The position numbers were made by a program, and so were the translations under genes. Shown here one piece after another: positions 8,801 through 16,928 of a DNA stretch of 64,000 nt (position 1 is its first letter; every line of letters starts with the position of its first letter). The notes below the pieces were generated by a model. That model was not told the origin of the DNA. It saw nothing but the letters and a program-made list of their open reading frames with translations, and did no database searches. The DNA comes from Paenibacillus_AB hodogayensis (GTDB lineage Bacteria; Bacillota; Bacilli; Paenibacillales; NBRC-103111). The stretch is from contig NZ_BAAAYO010000008.1 in NCBI RefSeq assembly GCF_039536325.1, positions 310,001 to 374,000 of the forward strand, read 5' to 3'.

Positions 8801-9667
8801 ATGAACAAGACGACCAGCGGCTGGATCAATGGTTTCCTGGGTGTACTTATCTTCAGCGGCTCGCTGCCGGCAACACGGTTGGCTGTGACGGATTTTGATC
8901 CGTTGTTCCTTACCGTATGCCGTGCCGCCATTGCCGGGGTGCTGGCGGGAGTACTTCTCCTCGTCTTCCGGCAACAACGGCCTGTACGAAGCGACATCGT
9001 TCCGCTATTGCTTATAGCACTCGGCGTGGTAGCAGGTTTCCCGCTGCTGACAGCCATGGCGCTTCAGTATGTCACATCCGCACATGCAATGATCTACATT
9101 GGGCTTCTGCCACTTTCGACGGCCATCTTCGGCGTACTGCGGGGCGGTGAACGCCCGCGACCAACCTTTTGGATCTTATCAGCTCTAGGAAGCTTCCTTG
9201 TAGCAGGATTCGCCCTAACACAAGGGGCTGCATCATCGTCGGTCGGTGATGCGTTAATGCTGGCTTCTATCATCGTGTGCGGTTACGGTTATGCGGAAGG
9301 GGCGCGACTCTCACGGAGGTTAGGGGGCTGGCAGGTGATCTCTTGGGCGCTCGTTCTATCGCTTCCCGTTATGTTACTGCTCTCGTTTTATTACATGCCG
9401 GTTACGTGGGCGGGTATCGGCGGTTCCACACTTTTGAGCCTTGCTTATGTTTCCCTGTTCAGTATGCTCATCGGCTTTGTGTTCTGGTATCGTGGTCTTG
9501 CCCAGGGCGGTATAGCAGCGGTTGGGCAGTTGCAACTCCTCCAGCCTTTCTTCGGCCTGCTGCTTTCAGCTCTCCTTCTGCACGAGCCGATTGGTTGGCC
9601 TATCTTTCTAGTAAATATCGGTGTCGTACTGTGCGTGGCAATCGCACGGCGACTTTCCTCAAAATAG
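8801..9667 (+). CDS. EamA/DMT-family membrane transporter
   Basis: Predicted small-molecule exporter of the drug/metabolite transporter superfamily, 288 residues with about ten hydrophobic helices in two EamA repeats, the usual size. The first helix region GWINGFLGVLIFSGSLPATR and the second-repeat end GQLQLLQPFFGLLLSALLLH and EPIGWPIFLVNIGVVLCVAI are typical. The ATG at 8801 follows GAGGTGAT. A longer frame back to 8501 overlaps the divergent regulator and lacks a ribosome site. It stands divergent to a MocR regulator, a common pairing, but that regulator is interrupted, so control may be lost. Substrate unknown; amino acids or related metabolites are the family range. Confidence 0.88.
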   Translation: MNKTTSGWINGFLGVLIFSGSLPATRLAVTDFDPLFLTVCRAAIAGVLAGVLLLVFRQQRPVRSDIVPLLLIALGVVAGFPLLTAMALQYVTSAHAMIYIGLLPLSTAIFGVLRGGERPRPTFWILSALGSFLVAGFALTQGAASSSVGDALMLASIIVCGYGYAEGARLSRRLGGWQVISWALVLSLPVMLLLSFYYMPVTWAGIGGSTLLSLAYVSLFSMLIGFVFWYRGLAQGGIAAVGQLQLLQPFFGLLLSALLLHEPIGWPIFLVNIGVVLCVAIARRLSSK

Positions 9668-9720
9668 GTTCACCGTCAGCTCCGACAAGAAAATGAATAT
9701 ATCGAGATTCGACAGAGCCA

Positions 9721-9745
9721 AATTAAAAAAACGGCATCTCTGCCG
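9721..9745 (-). terminator. orphan minus-strand terminator in a gene-free stretch (9668-9978)
   Basis: CGGCA-TCTC-TGCCG (9732-9745) read on the minus strand is followed by seven Ts (9725-9731). It could also act late on the plus strand after the exporter gene, but the T run lies only on the minus side. No convincing minus-strand gene ends here; the open frame at 9659-9886 has no recognisable product. The rest of this 311-bp stretch holds only the promoter of the next gene. Confidence 0.5.
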
Positions 9746-9907
9746 TCGTCGGAAGGGCTGAATTTTCTGACTGCGGCTATCCGCGGGCTGCGTTCCGTTC
9801 ATGGCATTGCCCTGCTGCGTCGTCCGTTCGTTTGTAGCTGCTGCTGAACCGTGACGCTCGTTATCGCCTACCTGACAAATCAACAAAAAAAATACGACCG
9901 CTCAGCA

Positions 9908-9936
9908 TTTGTTCCCCACCGCCCTCCCCCTATAAT
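9908..9936 (+). promoter_or_regulatory. promoter of the first amidohydrolase gene
   Basis: A perfect -10 TATAAT (9931-9936) is preceded at 17 bp by a poor -35 (TTTGTT, 9908-9913). It lies 42 bp before the TTG start at 9979. The weak -35 suggests an activator may be needed. Confidence 0.45.
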
Positions 9937-9978
9937 GAGAGTGCATGACCATACAGAAAGAAAGGGGGTATCATTCCA

Positions 9979-11067
9979 TTGTCAACTGCCAAACGAGCGA
10001 TCATTGACGTAGATATCCATCATAATGCACCGAACGTAAAAGCCATATTTCCCTACTTGCCGAAAGAGTACTCCGACCGCATATCCGAGTGGGGGCTGCT
10101 GCTTCCCAGCTATCCGTATATGAACGGCGGCAAGGGAGGGCGCCGGGTGGACGCCAATCCGCCGAACGGCGGAGCGCCGGGAACGGATCTCGACTTTATG
10201 AGAGAGCATTACCTTGACCCGTTTCACGTCGAGTATGGGATTTTAACCGGCGAGTTTTATTCGCTGGGCTCGCATCCCGACGCCCATTACGCCGCCGCGC
10301 TCGCTTCCGCTTACAACGACTACACGAGAGACCATTGGCTGGACAAGGATGACCGTTTGCGCGGCTCGATCACCATTCCGAAACAGCATCCGCTGCTCGC
10401 CGCCAAAGAAATCGACCGCGTGGGCGATGATCGGCGATTTGTACAGGTGCTGGTGCCCGGAGGAAGCGAGAAGCCTTACGGCAATGCGATTTACGAGCCG
10501 ATCTTCGAAGCGTGCGTACGGCATAATCTGGTGTTCACGATTCATATCGGCAACGAAGGCCAAGGCATCAATCCGTCGCCGACCGGGGCGGGCCATGTTA
10601 CCCACTACATCGAATCGCGGGCGAGCCGGACGCAAACCATGATGGCGCATATGGCCAGCCTCCTATTCAGCGGAGTCTTCGAGAAATACCCAACGTTGAA
10701 AGTCGTGATGCAAGAAGCCGGCGTCATGTGGATCGCGCCGTATTTATGGAAGTTGGACCAAGACTGGAAAGGGCTGCGGGTGCAAACGCCTTGGGTGAAA
10801 AAGCCGCCAAGCGACTATTACCGGTCCAATATGTACGTATCGTCCCAGCCGATCGAGCTGACGCCCGACCCGGCCCTGTTTGTCCCGATGCTTGACGCGC
10901 TGTACGCCAAGGAGTGCCTCCTGTTCGCCAGCGATTACCCGCACTGGGACTTTGACTCGCCGCGCCTGGCGTTTCCGAAGCTCGACGCTTCGTACGCCGA
11001 CTCGATCTTTTACCGGAACGCAGCCAATCTGTACGGGCTGCAGCCGCGCACGCCCGATCGTACGTAA
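9979..11067 (+). CDS. amidohydrolase-family metal-dependent hydrolase/decarboxylase (copy A)
   Basis: TIM-barrel metalloenzyme of the amidohydrolase superfamily, closest in look to the ACMSD-like group that decarboxylates or hydrolyses aromatic-acid intermediates. It has 362 residues. The metal-binding start is DVDIHH near residue 10; then come FTIHIGNEGQGINPSPTGAG, FEKYPTLKVVMQEAGVMWIA, and the C-terminal metal/catalytic segment FASDYPHWDFDSP. It starts at TTG 9979 behind AGGGGGT, with a -10 TATAAT upstream. It is a clear paralog of the product at 13956-15086, sharing long blocks such as WKGLRVQTPWV. It stands 35 bp from the end of a convergent AraC gene. The specific substrate is unknown. 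Confidence 0.87.
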   Translation: MSTAKRAIIDVDIHHNAPNVKAIFPYLPKEYSDRISEWGLLLPSYPYMNGGKGGRRVDANPPNGGAPGTDLDFMREHYLDPFHVEYGILTGEFYSLGSHPDAHYAAALASAYNDYTRDHWLDKDDRLRGSITIPKQHPLLAAKEIDRVGDDRRFVQVLVPGGSEKPYGNAIYEPIFEACVRHNLVFTIHIGNEGQGINPSPTGAGHVTHYIESRASRTQTMMAHMASLLFSGVFEKYPTLKVVMQEAGVMWIAPYLWKLDQDWKGLRVQTPWVKKPPSDYYRSNMYVSSQPIELTPDPALFVPMLDALYAKECLLFASDYPHWDFDSPRLAFPKLDASYADSIFYRNAANLYGLQPRTPDRT

Positions 11068-11102
11068 CAGCCATCGACTCTCCCCGTGTCGAACGCGGCT
11101 AG

Positions 11103-11966
11103 CTAATTTTCCGACAGCTTGGCTGCATGCATTCTACGCCATTTCCCTGGCGGTATGCCATAATATTTGCTGAACGCATGTGTAAAGGTGTAAGGATCGG
11201 AATAGCCGATCATGACGGCGATATCTTGAATCGAATGCGTAGTAATATGCAGCAGCTCGAGTGCCTTGTCCATTTTGAGCTTCTCCAAGTAGCGCATTGG
11301 CGTCACGCCAACCTTTTCGGTGAACACTTTGGACAAATAAGCGCGATGAACGGACAAATAGGCGGATACGTCTTGTACCGTTATCCGCTCCATGTAATGG
11401 GTTTGCATGTATTCGATGCTTTTCGGAATCCAGTGGGCCGGACCGTTCGCAGGTTTAGCGCTTTCTTCATCTGGTGTCATCAAGCTGAATGTGCGATAGA
11501 GGACGGATTGCAGCTCCAGACTGCGCCGGTAGCCTTCGCTGGGCGGAACGAACAGTTGCTGCAGCGTATGGTGCAGCTCCTTGCTCATCACCTGTCTCAA
11601 ATAAGGCTCGCTTTCGGAAAAGCCCGCTTTCGTCAGCAAAGTGTGCGACTGAGCGCCTTCAAAGGATACCCAGAGCATTTTCAGCGGCTTCTCTCCATTA
11701 CCTTGTCCGTATTTGTAATGGATGTTGGGAAACATGCAAAAGGCGTCTCCCTTATTCAGCAGTACATGCTGGTGGTCGTAATACATGTGCAGCTGCCCTT
11801 GCATAATGAAATGAATGTTATACCAAGCGATATTTCTGGGTTCTATCCGGTATTCGGGCTTAGCGATATTATGTCCTACGCGCAAAAGCCAGACGCCGCC
11901 GCTTTTGGCAAATGCATCGGGAACAAAGTAAACGGTTTCATAAAATTCGAAAGCTGTTTCTCGCAT
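11103..11966 (-). CDS. AraC-family transcriptional regulator (module copy 1)
   Basis: One-component regulator of 287 residues: an N-terminal cupin-like ligand domain (about 1-170, with IAWYNIHFIMQGQLHMYY and LLNKGDAFCMFPNIHYKYG) and two C-terminal helix-turn-helix motifs (ITVQDVSAYLSVHRAYLSKV; IQDIAVMIGYSDPYTFTHAF). The start at 11966 is preceded by GGAGGAGAA at seven bases; a longer frame to 12119 has no such site. It is divergent from the binding-protein gene at 12080, 113 bp away, and is a paralog of the regulator at 22807, which has the same arrangement. It probably controls the divergent binding protein in response to the transported compound; this is inference. Confidence 0.9.
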   Translation of the reverse strand: MRETAFEFYETVYFVPDAFAKSGGVWLLRVGHNIAKPEYRIEPRNIAWYNIHFIMQGQLHMYYDHQHVLLNKGDAFCMFPNIHYKYGQGNGEKPLKMLWVSFEGAQSHTLLTKAGFSESEPYLRQVMSKELHHTLQQLFVPPSEGYRRSLELQSVLYRTFSLMTPDEESAKPANGPAHWIPKSIEYMQTHYMERITVQDVSAYLSVHRAYLSKVFTEKVGVTPMRYLEKLKMDKALELLHITTHSIQDIAVMIGYSDPYTFTHAFSKYYGIPPGKWRRMHAAKLSEN

Positions 11967-11996
11967 GAATCGTTCTCCTCCTGCATCCTGCTTCCC

Positions 11997-12027
11997 TTTG
12001 TCGATTATACCATTAATTAACGACAAA
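11997..12027. promoter_or_regulatory. inverted repeat over the AraC -10 box
   Basis: TTTGTCG (11997-12003) and CGACAAA (12021-12027) form a 7-bp inverted repeat with a 17-bp spacer. The minus-strand -10 sequence TATAAT of the AraC gene (12004-12009) lies inside it. The position suits an autoregulatory operator or a divergent-promoter switch. Binding by the neighbouring AraC protein is inference. Confidence 0.35.
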
Positions 12028-12079
12028 CTAACAAAAAAATTGTAAATGATTATCCAATTTCGCAAGGGAGGAATTTCGA

Positions 12080-13381
12080 TTGAACCGTATGAAATGGATT
12101 TCGTTTTCCTGTTTGGCATTGGCCGTCGCTATAACCGCTACCGGCTGCGGCAAGTCCGATTCGGCGGACTCCAAGGGGACAACCGGGGATAAAGGGGCAG
12201 CTCCGGCGGTGGAAGCGCCCAAGGAGCCGATTACGCTCAGAGTATTCGAGACGCTCGGGATGACGCCGGAGCATTTCAAGCTGCTGATCGCCGATCCGGT
12301 CAAAGCAAAATATCCGTATATTACGATGGAACGCGTGCAAGGCTCGCCTAAAGCGATCACCGAAGCGCTGGCAGCGAAAGACCAGGTCGATCTGTTTACG
12401 TTTTTCAACGGCAATTGGGGCGACTATAAGGACCTGGGAATCGTGACCGACTTGAAGCCGATGCTGAACGCAGCCAAATACGATCTGAACCGATTCGATC
12501 AAGGCGCTCTGAAAACGTTGACCGATTTATCCAAATCGGGCGAGCTGTACGGACTTCCCTATCATATGCAATTCAACGCCCTCTATTATAATAAAGATTT
12601 GTTTGACAAGTTCGGGGTGGCCTATCCGGGAGACGGTATGACCTGGGAGGATGCGATGGAGCTCGCCAAAAAAATGTCGCGCCAAGAAGGCGAAACGCAG
12701 TATTCCGGGCTAACGATGGACGTTTGGACGCGCTTGACGCTGCAGCTCGGTATTCTTCCGGTCAACGCGGCGACGAACAAGTCTAATTTGACGACCGATA
12801 CGTTCAAAAAAGCGCTGGAAATCGCCAAGCAAATTTATTCGATTCCGGGCAATCCGCCGAAGTTGGGCGGCGATCCGTTTCTTAAAAACAAAACGACGGC
12901 GATGTTCGCCTCGATCTCGCTGCTCGACGTGCTGCCGACGTCCGGATTGAACTGGGACGTGGCGCAATATCCGAGCTACAAGGACAAGCCGAACATCTTC
13001 ACGCAATACGATCTGCACATCATGGCGATCAGCAGCACGAGCAAATACAAGGATGACGCGTTGAAGGCGATGCAGGTGTTTTTGTCCGACGACGTGTCCC
13101 GTATCAGTACGAGCCAAACCGGCCGTGTACCGCTGCTCGTCGACCCGAAGTTCAAGGAATATTTCGGTTCGGAAAATCCGGGATTGAAAGGCAAAAGGCT
13201 GTCCAGCATTTTCAAGAGCAAACCAAATCCGAATGCCGCCGCCTTTACCAAATGGCACTCCAAAAGCTATGAGATCGCCAACAAGCATGTGACCGAATAT
13301 TTAAATGATAAGATCGACTTGAACACGGCAGCCCGCAATGCCGACGAAGAGATTAACAAGTGGATTCAGGACAACCCGTAG
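12080..13381 (+). CDS. extracellular solute-binding lipoprotein (module copy 1)
   Basis: Substrate-capture lipoprotein of a carbohydrate-type ABC importer, 433 residues. Signal peptide with lipobox ATGC, lipidated Cys at 23, then a Ser/Asp/Gly linker. Mature signatures: FKLLIADPVKAKYPYITMER, PYHMQFNALYYNKDLFDKFG and DLHIMAISSTSKYKDDALKA, all closely matched in the 23885 product. It starts at TTG 12080 behind GGGAGGA; ATG 12089 is possible. It is divergent from an AraC gene, with no permease or ATPase gene adjacent, so it must share permeases encoded elsewhere or serve in sensing. Directly behind its stop lies a scrap of Rieske coding sequence. Substrate unknown. Confidence 0.9.
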   Translation: MNRMKWISFSCLALAVAITATGCGKSDSADSKGTTGDKGAAPAVEAPKEPITLRVFETLGMTPEHFKLLIADPVKAKYPYITMERVQGSPKAITEALAAKDQVDLFTFFNGNWGDYKDLGIVTDLKPMLNAAKYDLNRFDQGALKTLTDLSKSGELYGLPYHMQFNALYYNKDLFDKFGVAYPGDGMTWEDAMELAKKMSRQEGETQYSGLTMDVWTRLTLQLGILPVNAATNKSNLTTDTFKKALEIAKQIYSIPGNPPKLGGDPFLKNKTTAMFASISLLDVLPTSGLNWDVAQYPSYKDKPNIFTQYDLHIMAISSTSKYKDDALKAMQVFLSDDVSRISTSQTGRVPLLVDPKFKEYFGSENPGLKGKRLSSIFKSKPNPNAAAFTKWHSKSYEIANKHVTEYLNDKIDLNTAARNADEEINKWIQDNP

Positions 13382-13411
13382 GGCGAAATCGTCCGCTGTC
13401 CCTGGCATCAG
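13382..13411 (+). pseudogene. remnant of a second Rieske [2Fe-2S] gene
   Basis: The ten codons right after the TAG of the binding-protein gene read GEIVRCPWHQ, identical to residues 76-85 of the intact Rieske protein encoded at 13579-13959 on the opposite strand and including its second cluster motif CxxH. The DNA differs from the intact gene only at third codon positions, as expected of a diverged paralog rather than a recent duplication. The flanking codons no longer match, so only this fragment survives recognisably. Confidence 0.7.
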
Positions 13412-13527
13412 CGGCATCCGCTTGATTCGAGGGACGACCGAGCGGCGTCCGCTGAGCCGGATGCCCCGTTCCTTGCAATACGCACGCACGGTTCTCCCGA
13501 TTCCGATGGTACTTCTGTTACAGAAAA

Positions 13528-13567
13528 CCTCTCCCTTTGGCGCCGCATCCGGCCCGTTTGGGAGAGG
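13528..13567. terminator. bidirectional terminator between converging genes
   Basis: CCTCTCCC (13528-13535) pairs with GGGAGAGG (13560-13567); AAAA precedes and CTTTTCCTTT follows, so it can end both the plus-strand binding-protein transcript and the minus-strand Rieske operon. Confidence 0.7.
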
Positions 13568-13578
13568 CTTTTCCTTTA

Positions 13579-13959
13579 TTACATATGAACCACAATCAGA
13601 TCGTTATCGACGGAGACACCGAATTTCTCCACCGTGACATCATATGTTTTGGTGCGCATGGCCGCATCCACGATCATGCAGCCTGTAGAAATGTCAAATT
13701 CCCACTGATGCCAGGGGCAACGCACAATTTCACCTTCTCTTTCAAACCGAAAGTCGCCCGGGCCTCTGGAAGAAACATAGGCTGTCACCAGTCCTTTGCA
13801 CAGCTCTGCCCCTTGATGAGGGCATATATTGCGCAGAGCATGAAAGACCCCGTTAATATTATAGATACCCACACTCCGACCCTCAACCTCCACAATCTTA
13901 TGAGTGCCAGGCGGAATCTCTCCTACCGTCCCTACGATGTGCTGCGAGCTTCGCTTCAT
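13579..13959 (-). CDS. Rieske [2Fe-2S] ferredoxin-like protein
   Basis: Small Rieske iron-sulfur protein of 126 residues, an electron carrier as used with ring-hydroxylating or demethylating oxygenases. Both cluster motifs are complete: CPHQG with Cys46 and His48, and CPWHQWEFD with Cys81 and His84. The ATG at 13959 follows GGAGGAGA; the frame further upstream lies inside the preceding gene. Its start overlaps the stop of the amidohydrolase gene by ATGA (13956-13959), so the two are translationally coupled and probably work in one pathway. No oxygenase or reductase subunit is encoded nearby. It ends at a shared terminator. Confidence 0.9.
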   Translation of the reverse strand: MKRSSQHIVGTVGEIPPGTHKIVEVEGRSVGIYNINGVFHALRNICPHQGAELCKGLVTAYVSSRGPGDFRFEREGEIVRCPWHQWEFDISTGCMIVDAAMRTKTYDVTVEKFGVSVDNDLIVVHM

Positions 13960-15086
13960 TGGATCTCCTCCGTTTGGCGTTGAGGCAAACCATACAGCTT
14001 GGCTGCATTCTGATAGTAGATGCTGTCCCATAGCTCATGGTCCAGTTTGGGCAGCGCTTGACTCGGTGAATCGTAATCCCAATGCGGATAATCGCTGCAA
14101 AACATCAGCGTTTCTTTGGCATAGATGCTCTCTAACAAATGATCGAAAATCTCGCGGTTTGGCGTCTCCTCGAATGGCTGTGTGGTAACACGGATATGCT
14201 CACGGAAGTATTCGCTCGGCTTCTTGCGAACCCAAGGCGTTTGCACACGCAGCCCTTTCCATTCTTGGTCGAGCTTCCACAGGAACGGGGCAAGCCACAG
14301 GACGCCGGCTTCCTGCAAAACAACCTTCAAATCAGGGAAGCGCTCGAACACCCCATCGAAAATAAAGCTGGCCAAATGTGCGGCCATTACCGCGGGACGT
14401 GCGCACCGCTGCTCAATGTAGTGAGTCACATACCCGGCCCCGGTATGAGGGCTATTTATACCTTCGCCTTCCAATCCAACGTGGATGGTGAAGGGTAGGT
14501 TATGGCGAACGCAAGCCTCGTAAATAGGATCGTAATACCGGTTTCCATAAGGAATCGAGGCTCCGCTTGAAACAATGACCTGAACCATATCGGACCGGCC
14601 TCCGACACGATCAATTTCTTGTGCAGCAAGCTTCGGCTCTTGCTTCGAGATAAATACGGAGCCCCTCAACCTGCTTTCCCGCGAAAGCCAATGCTCAATC
14701 GTATATTCATTAATCGCCCGGCAGATTGCGGCAGCATAATCATAATTGGGAATAGCATGCACCGCATAACCTTCCCCGGTCAGAATGCCGTATTCCACAT
14801 GGTAGCGATCCAGATGCTGCTTTTTCATCAAATCCAAATCACTGCCGGCAGAGCCGCCGCCTTTGGGAAACGCATCGGCCATTCGGCCGCCCACGCCTCC
14901 ATTAAAGTGCATGCCTCCCGGCAGCGAAGGACCGTATTGCTGCACCAGCTCTTGATAAGCTCGCGGCAAATACGGTTTTATGGCATTCATCCCCGTTGCT
15001 TGATGAATGTCGCAATCTATAATGGATCGTTTCAGCTTCGGACGCTGGTCCGCCGGTACCTTTTTATCAGTATTCGAAGTCTGCAT
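13956..15086 (-). CDS. amidohydrolase-family metal-dependent hydrolase/decarboxylase (copy B)
   Basis: Paralog of the 9979 product, 376 residues, same ACMSD-like amidohydrolase group. Metal-site segments visible: IIDCDIHQ near residue 22, FTIHVGLEGEGINSPHTGAG, FPDLKVVLQEAGVLWLAPFL and FCSDYPHWDYDSP. The ATG at 15086 has GGAGGGG upstream. It is the first gene of a two-gene operon with the Rieske ferredoxin. This coupling suggests an aromatic-compound breakdown step, but the substrate cannot be read from sequence. It differs from copy A by an N-terminal extension rich in Lys and polar residues. Confidence 0.88.
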   Translation of the reverse strand: MQTSNTDKKVPADQRPKLKRSIIDCDIHQATGMNAIKPYLPRAYQELVQQYGPSLPGGMHFNGGVGGRMADAFPKGGGSAGSDLDLMKKQHLDRYHVEYGILTGEGYAVHAIPNYDYAAAICRAINEYTIEHWLSRESRLRGSVFISKQEPKLAAQEIDRVGGRSDMVQVIVSSGASIPYGNRYYDPIYEACVRHNLPFTIHVGLEGEGINSPHTGAGYVTHYIEQRCARPAVMAAHLASFIFDGVFERFPDLKVVLQEAGVLWLAPFLWKLDQEWKGLRVQTPWVRKKPSEYFREHIRVTTQPFEETPNREIFDHLLESIYAKETLMFCSDYPHWDYDSPSQALPKLDHELWDSIYYQNAAKLYGLPQRQTEEIQ

Positions 15087-15175
15087 ATCTTTTGCCCCTC
15101 CAGCAGTTTATAGTAGATAGCAACCTCATATTACGTTTCCGGCGGCCAAACAACAATGCTTTCGTGTCTTGTATC

Positions 15176-15300
15176 TTTTGCGATTTTGTAAGGTTGTTTA
15201 TGTTCTTTCACCTTTTGCTGCCTTCGTGTTCTCCATATTAATGCCCACAAAAAATAGTGAATAGCTGGATATAAACGTTTTTAACTTTGTGATTTTGTAA
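15176..15300. repeat. 16-bp direct repeat in the amidohydrolase upstream region
   Basis: TTTTGCGATTTTGTAA (15176-15191) and CTTTGTGATTTTGTAA (15285-15300) match at 14 of 16 bases, 109 bp apart, in the spacer upstream of the copy B operon. They may be regulator half-sites. AT-rich chance similarity is possible. Confidence 0.3.
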
Positions 15301-15324
15301 TCTGGAATATAGAACTTCCTTTAA

Positions 15325-15350
15325 CAAAAAAACCAGCCCATCGGGCCGGT
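15325..15350 (-). terminator. terminator of the ADP-ribosylglycohydrolase gene
   Basis: On the minus strand ACCGGCCC-GAT-GGGCTGGT (15350-15332, one G-T pair) is followed by a T run (15331-15326). It lies 23 bp after the stop at 15373. Confidence 0.8.
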
Positions 15351-15372
15351 CTTTAATGACATCGTTTGCATG

Positions 15373-16779
15373 TTAGGAAGGCTTATGTACAGCGGAATAT
15401 TGTGCAGATATCTTCTTAAACACCTCATAGCTGCGTTGGGCGCATTCCGAAATCGCGATCGGATGAAATCCTGTCACCATGGCGTATAACGTATCGTGAA
15501 GCGGCTCGACCCAATAGGCCGGAAGCTTGTCGGCTCCGAGCTTAGCGCCCATAATCGATCCGACGGTAGCTCCGTTGCAATCGGTATCCCAGCCGCCTAG
15601 CACTGACGTCGTAACGGCCAGTTCGAAATCGTCCTTCGCAAAGATGAGCGACGCGGCAACTAAGGCTGCATTATTGTTGGTGTGGACACAATGATAGTGC
15701 TTGAACGCTTCCCAGATCCGATCGACTAAATCCAATTGGTCGACAGCACTGCGCGCAATTTCTACAGCTTTGCGAATATCGTGAGCCAATCGGCAGTTGC
15801 TAGGAATTTCACTAAGTCCAATTTCTACAATGCGCTCATTATCCGTCTCATTAAAAGCGGCTGCAATCATGGCGGCCACAAACATTTCGCCGTAAATACC
15901 GTTCTTCACATGGGAAAAGGAAGCATCCCGCCAAGCCAATTCGGCTGCCAGCTCCGGATTTCCTGCCGCGCCGTAAGCAAAGCCATCGGCTCTGATTTGA
16001 GCTCCAATCCATTCCCGATACGGGTTTAACCAAGTTCGCACCCATTCCCTTTTCTGTTCCCAGTCCTCCGTCTTTTCACCTTGCATATGGGAGGTCACCT
16101 GAGCGAAATTCAAATAAGCCTGCGTCTCCGCCGTACACACTTGCTGATAGCTAAGATACTTGTGCCACAGCTTGCCAATATCCCAAGAATCGAAATGCAA
16201 TCCTTTTTCCTCTAAAAGAATTAAGCCTAACACGGTATAACGAATATCATCGTCGGATTCCATAAACTGAATATGTTCTTTCCAGCTTTTCTGGCACCAG
16301 TCATTCACTTTCAAGTCGTACTCGACGGACGCCCGCGAACTCCCCGGGGTATATCCGCGAATGGGCCAAGCATCTGCCCCTTTGAACCATAGCTCAATAT
16401 TTTTCCATCCTGCTCTTCCCCCGCTGCCCGACATAAATTGAGGGTTCTCAAACGGTTTCCCCAAGGCGCACCCTATACTTCGACCGAGCCACGCACCTTG
16501 AAATTGATTGAGCCATTCGGCTTCGGATTTAGCTGTCGTGAGTTGTCGCGCTCCTTCAGGCCGCAACGCAAGAATACCGGGTAAATCCGAAGGCTCTTGA
16601 TAAGGGAAATCAGCGCTAATGTCGAGCGCCATCAACTGATGATATACCGCCATCAGCTTCGCTTCCTCATCTCCGGCAGCTGCCCACTTGTCCTGAAACC
16701 CGCTTACATCGCAGCCTTCTTCTCCCCTTTGTATAATTTCCAAACGTACAATTTCCTTTAATCGCTCCCAGCCAGCCAT
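15373..16779 (-). CDS. ADP-ribosylglycohydrolase-family protein
   Basis: Predicted hydrolase of the DraG/ADP-ribosylglycohydrolase fold, 468 residues, longer than the minimal 300-residue family member because of an N-terminal helical region of about 90 residues. Visible metal-site segments: GAWLGRSIGCALGKPFENPQ at the domain start, ESDDDIRYTVLGLILLEEKG, and GGWDTDCNGATVGSIMGAKL near the C-terminus with its DTD metal ligands. No signal peptide, so cytosolic. It stands alone with its own terminator. Such proteins in Paenibacillus often accompany sugar or nucleoside catabolism; the substrate here is unknown. ATG at 16779; upstream AAAGGTGG serves as ribosome site. Confidence 0.88.
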   Translation of the reverse strand: MAGWERLKEIVRLEIIQRGEEGCDVSGFQDKWAAAGDEEAKLMAVYHQLMALDISADFPYQEPSDLPGILALRPEGARQLTTAKSEAEWLNQFQGAWLGRSIGCALGKPFENPQFMSGSGGRAGWKNIELWFKGADAWPIRGYTPGSSRASVEYDLKVNDWCQKSWKEHIQFMESDDDIRYTVLGLILLEEKGLHFDSWDIGKLWHKYLSYQQVCTAETQAYLNFAQVTSHMQGEKTEDWEQKREWVRTWLNPYREWIGAQIRADGFAYGAAGNPELAAELAWRDASFSHVKNGIYGEMFVAAMIAAAFNETDNERIVEIGLSEIPSNCRLAHDIRKAVEIARSAVDQLDLVDRIWEAFKHYHCVHTNNNAALVAASLIFAKDDFELAVTTSVLGGWDTDCNGATVGSIMGAKLGADKLPAYWVEPLHDTLYAMVTGFHPIAISECAQRSYEVFKKISAQYSAVHKPS

Positions 16780-16883
16780 CGTAAAACCACCTTTTACTAA
16801 GAGATTTAAGCTGATTATACTGAATTGGCTTTAGCGAATCCTCTCAATTTTCTTCACGCTTTCTCAAAATAATGGTTAACGCC

Positions 16884-16908
16884 AAAAACGCTCGGAAACC
16901 CGAGCGTT
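16884..16908 (-). terminator. terminator of the FG-GAP-like lipoprotein gene
   Basis: AACGCTCGG (16887-16895) and CCGAGCGTT (16900-16908) form a 9-bp stem with a 4-base loop; on the minus strand it runs into TTTTT. It is 20 bp after the stop at 16929. Confidence 0.7.
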
Positions 16909-16928
16909 AAGCGCCATTCCCCGCTATG

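Noticed and set aside
9659..9886. 75-codon minus-strand frame ending near an orphan terminator
   Set aside because: No ribosome-binding site or recognisable protein; its reading passes through the hairpin itself.
13338..13637. 99-codon plus-strand frame overlapping the end of the binding-protein gene
   Set aside because: Runs in a different frame from both the binding protein and the Rieske remnant and lacks a ribosome site.
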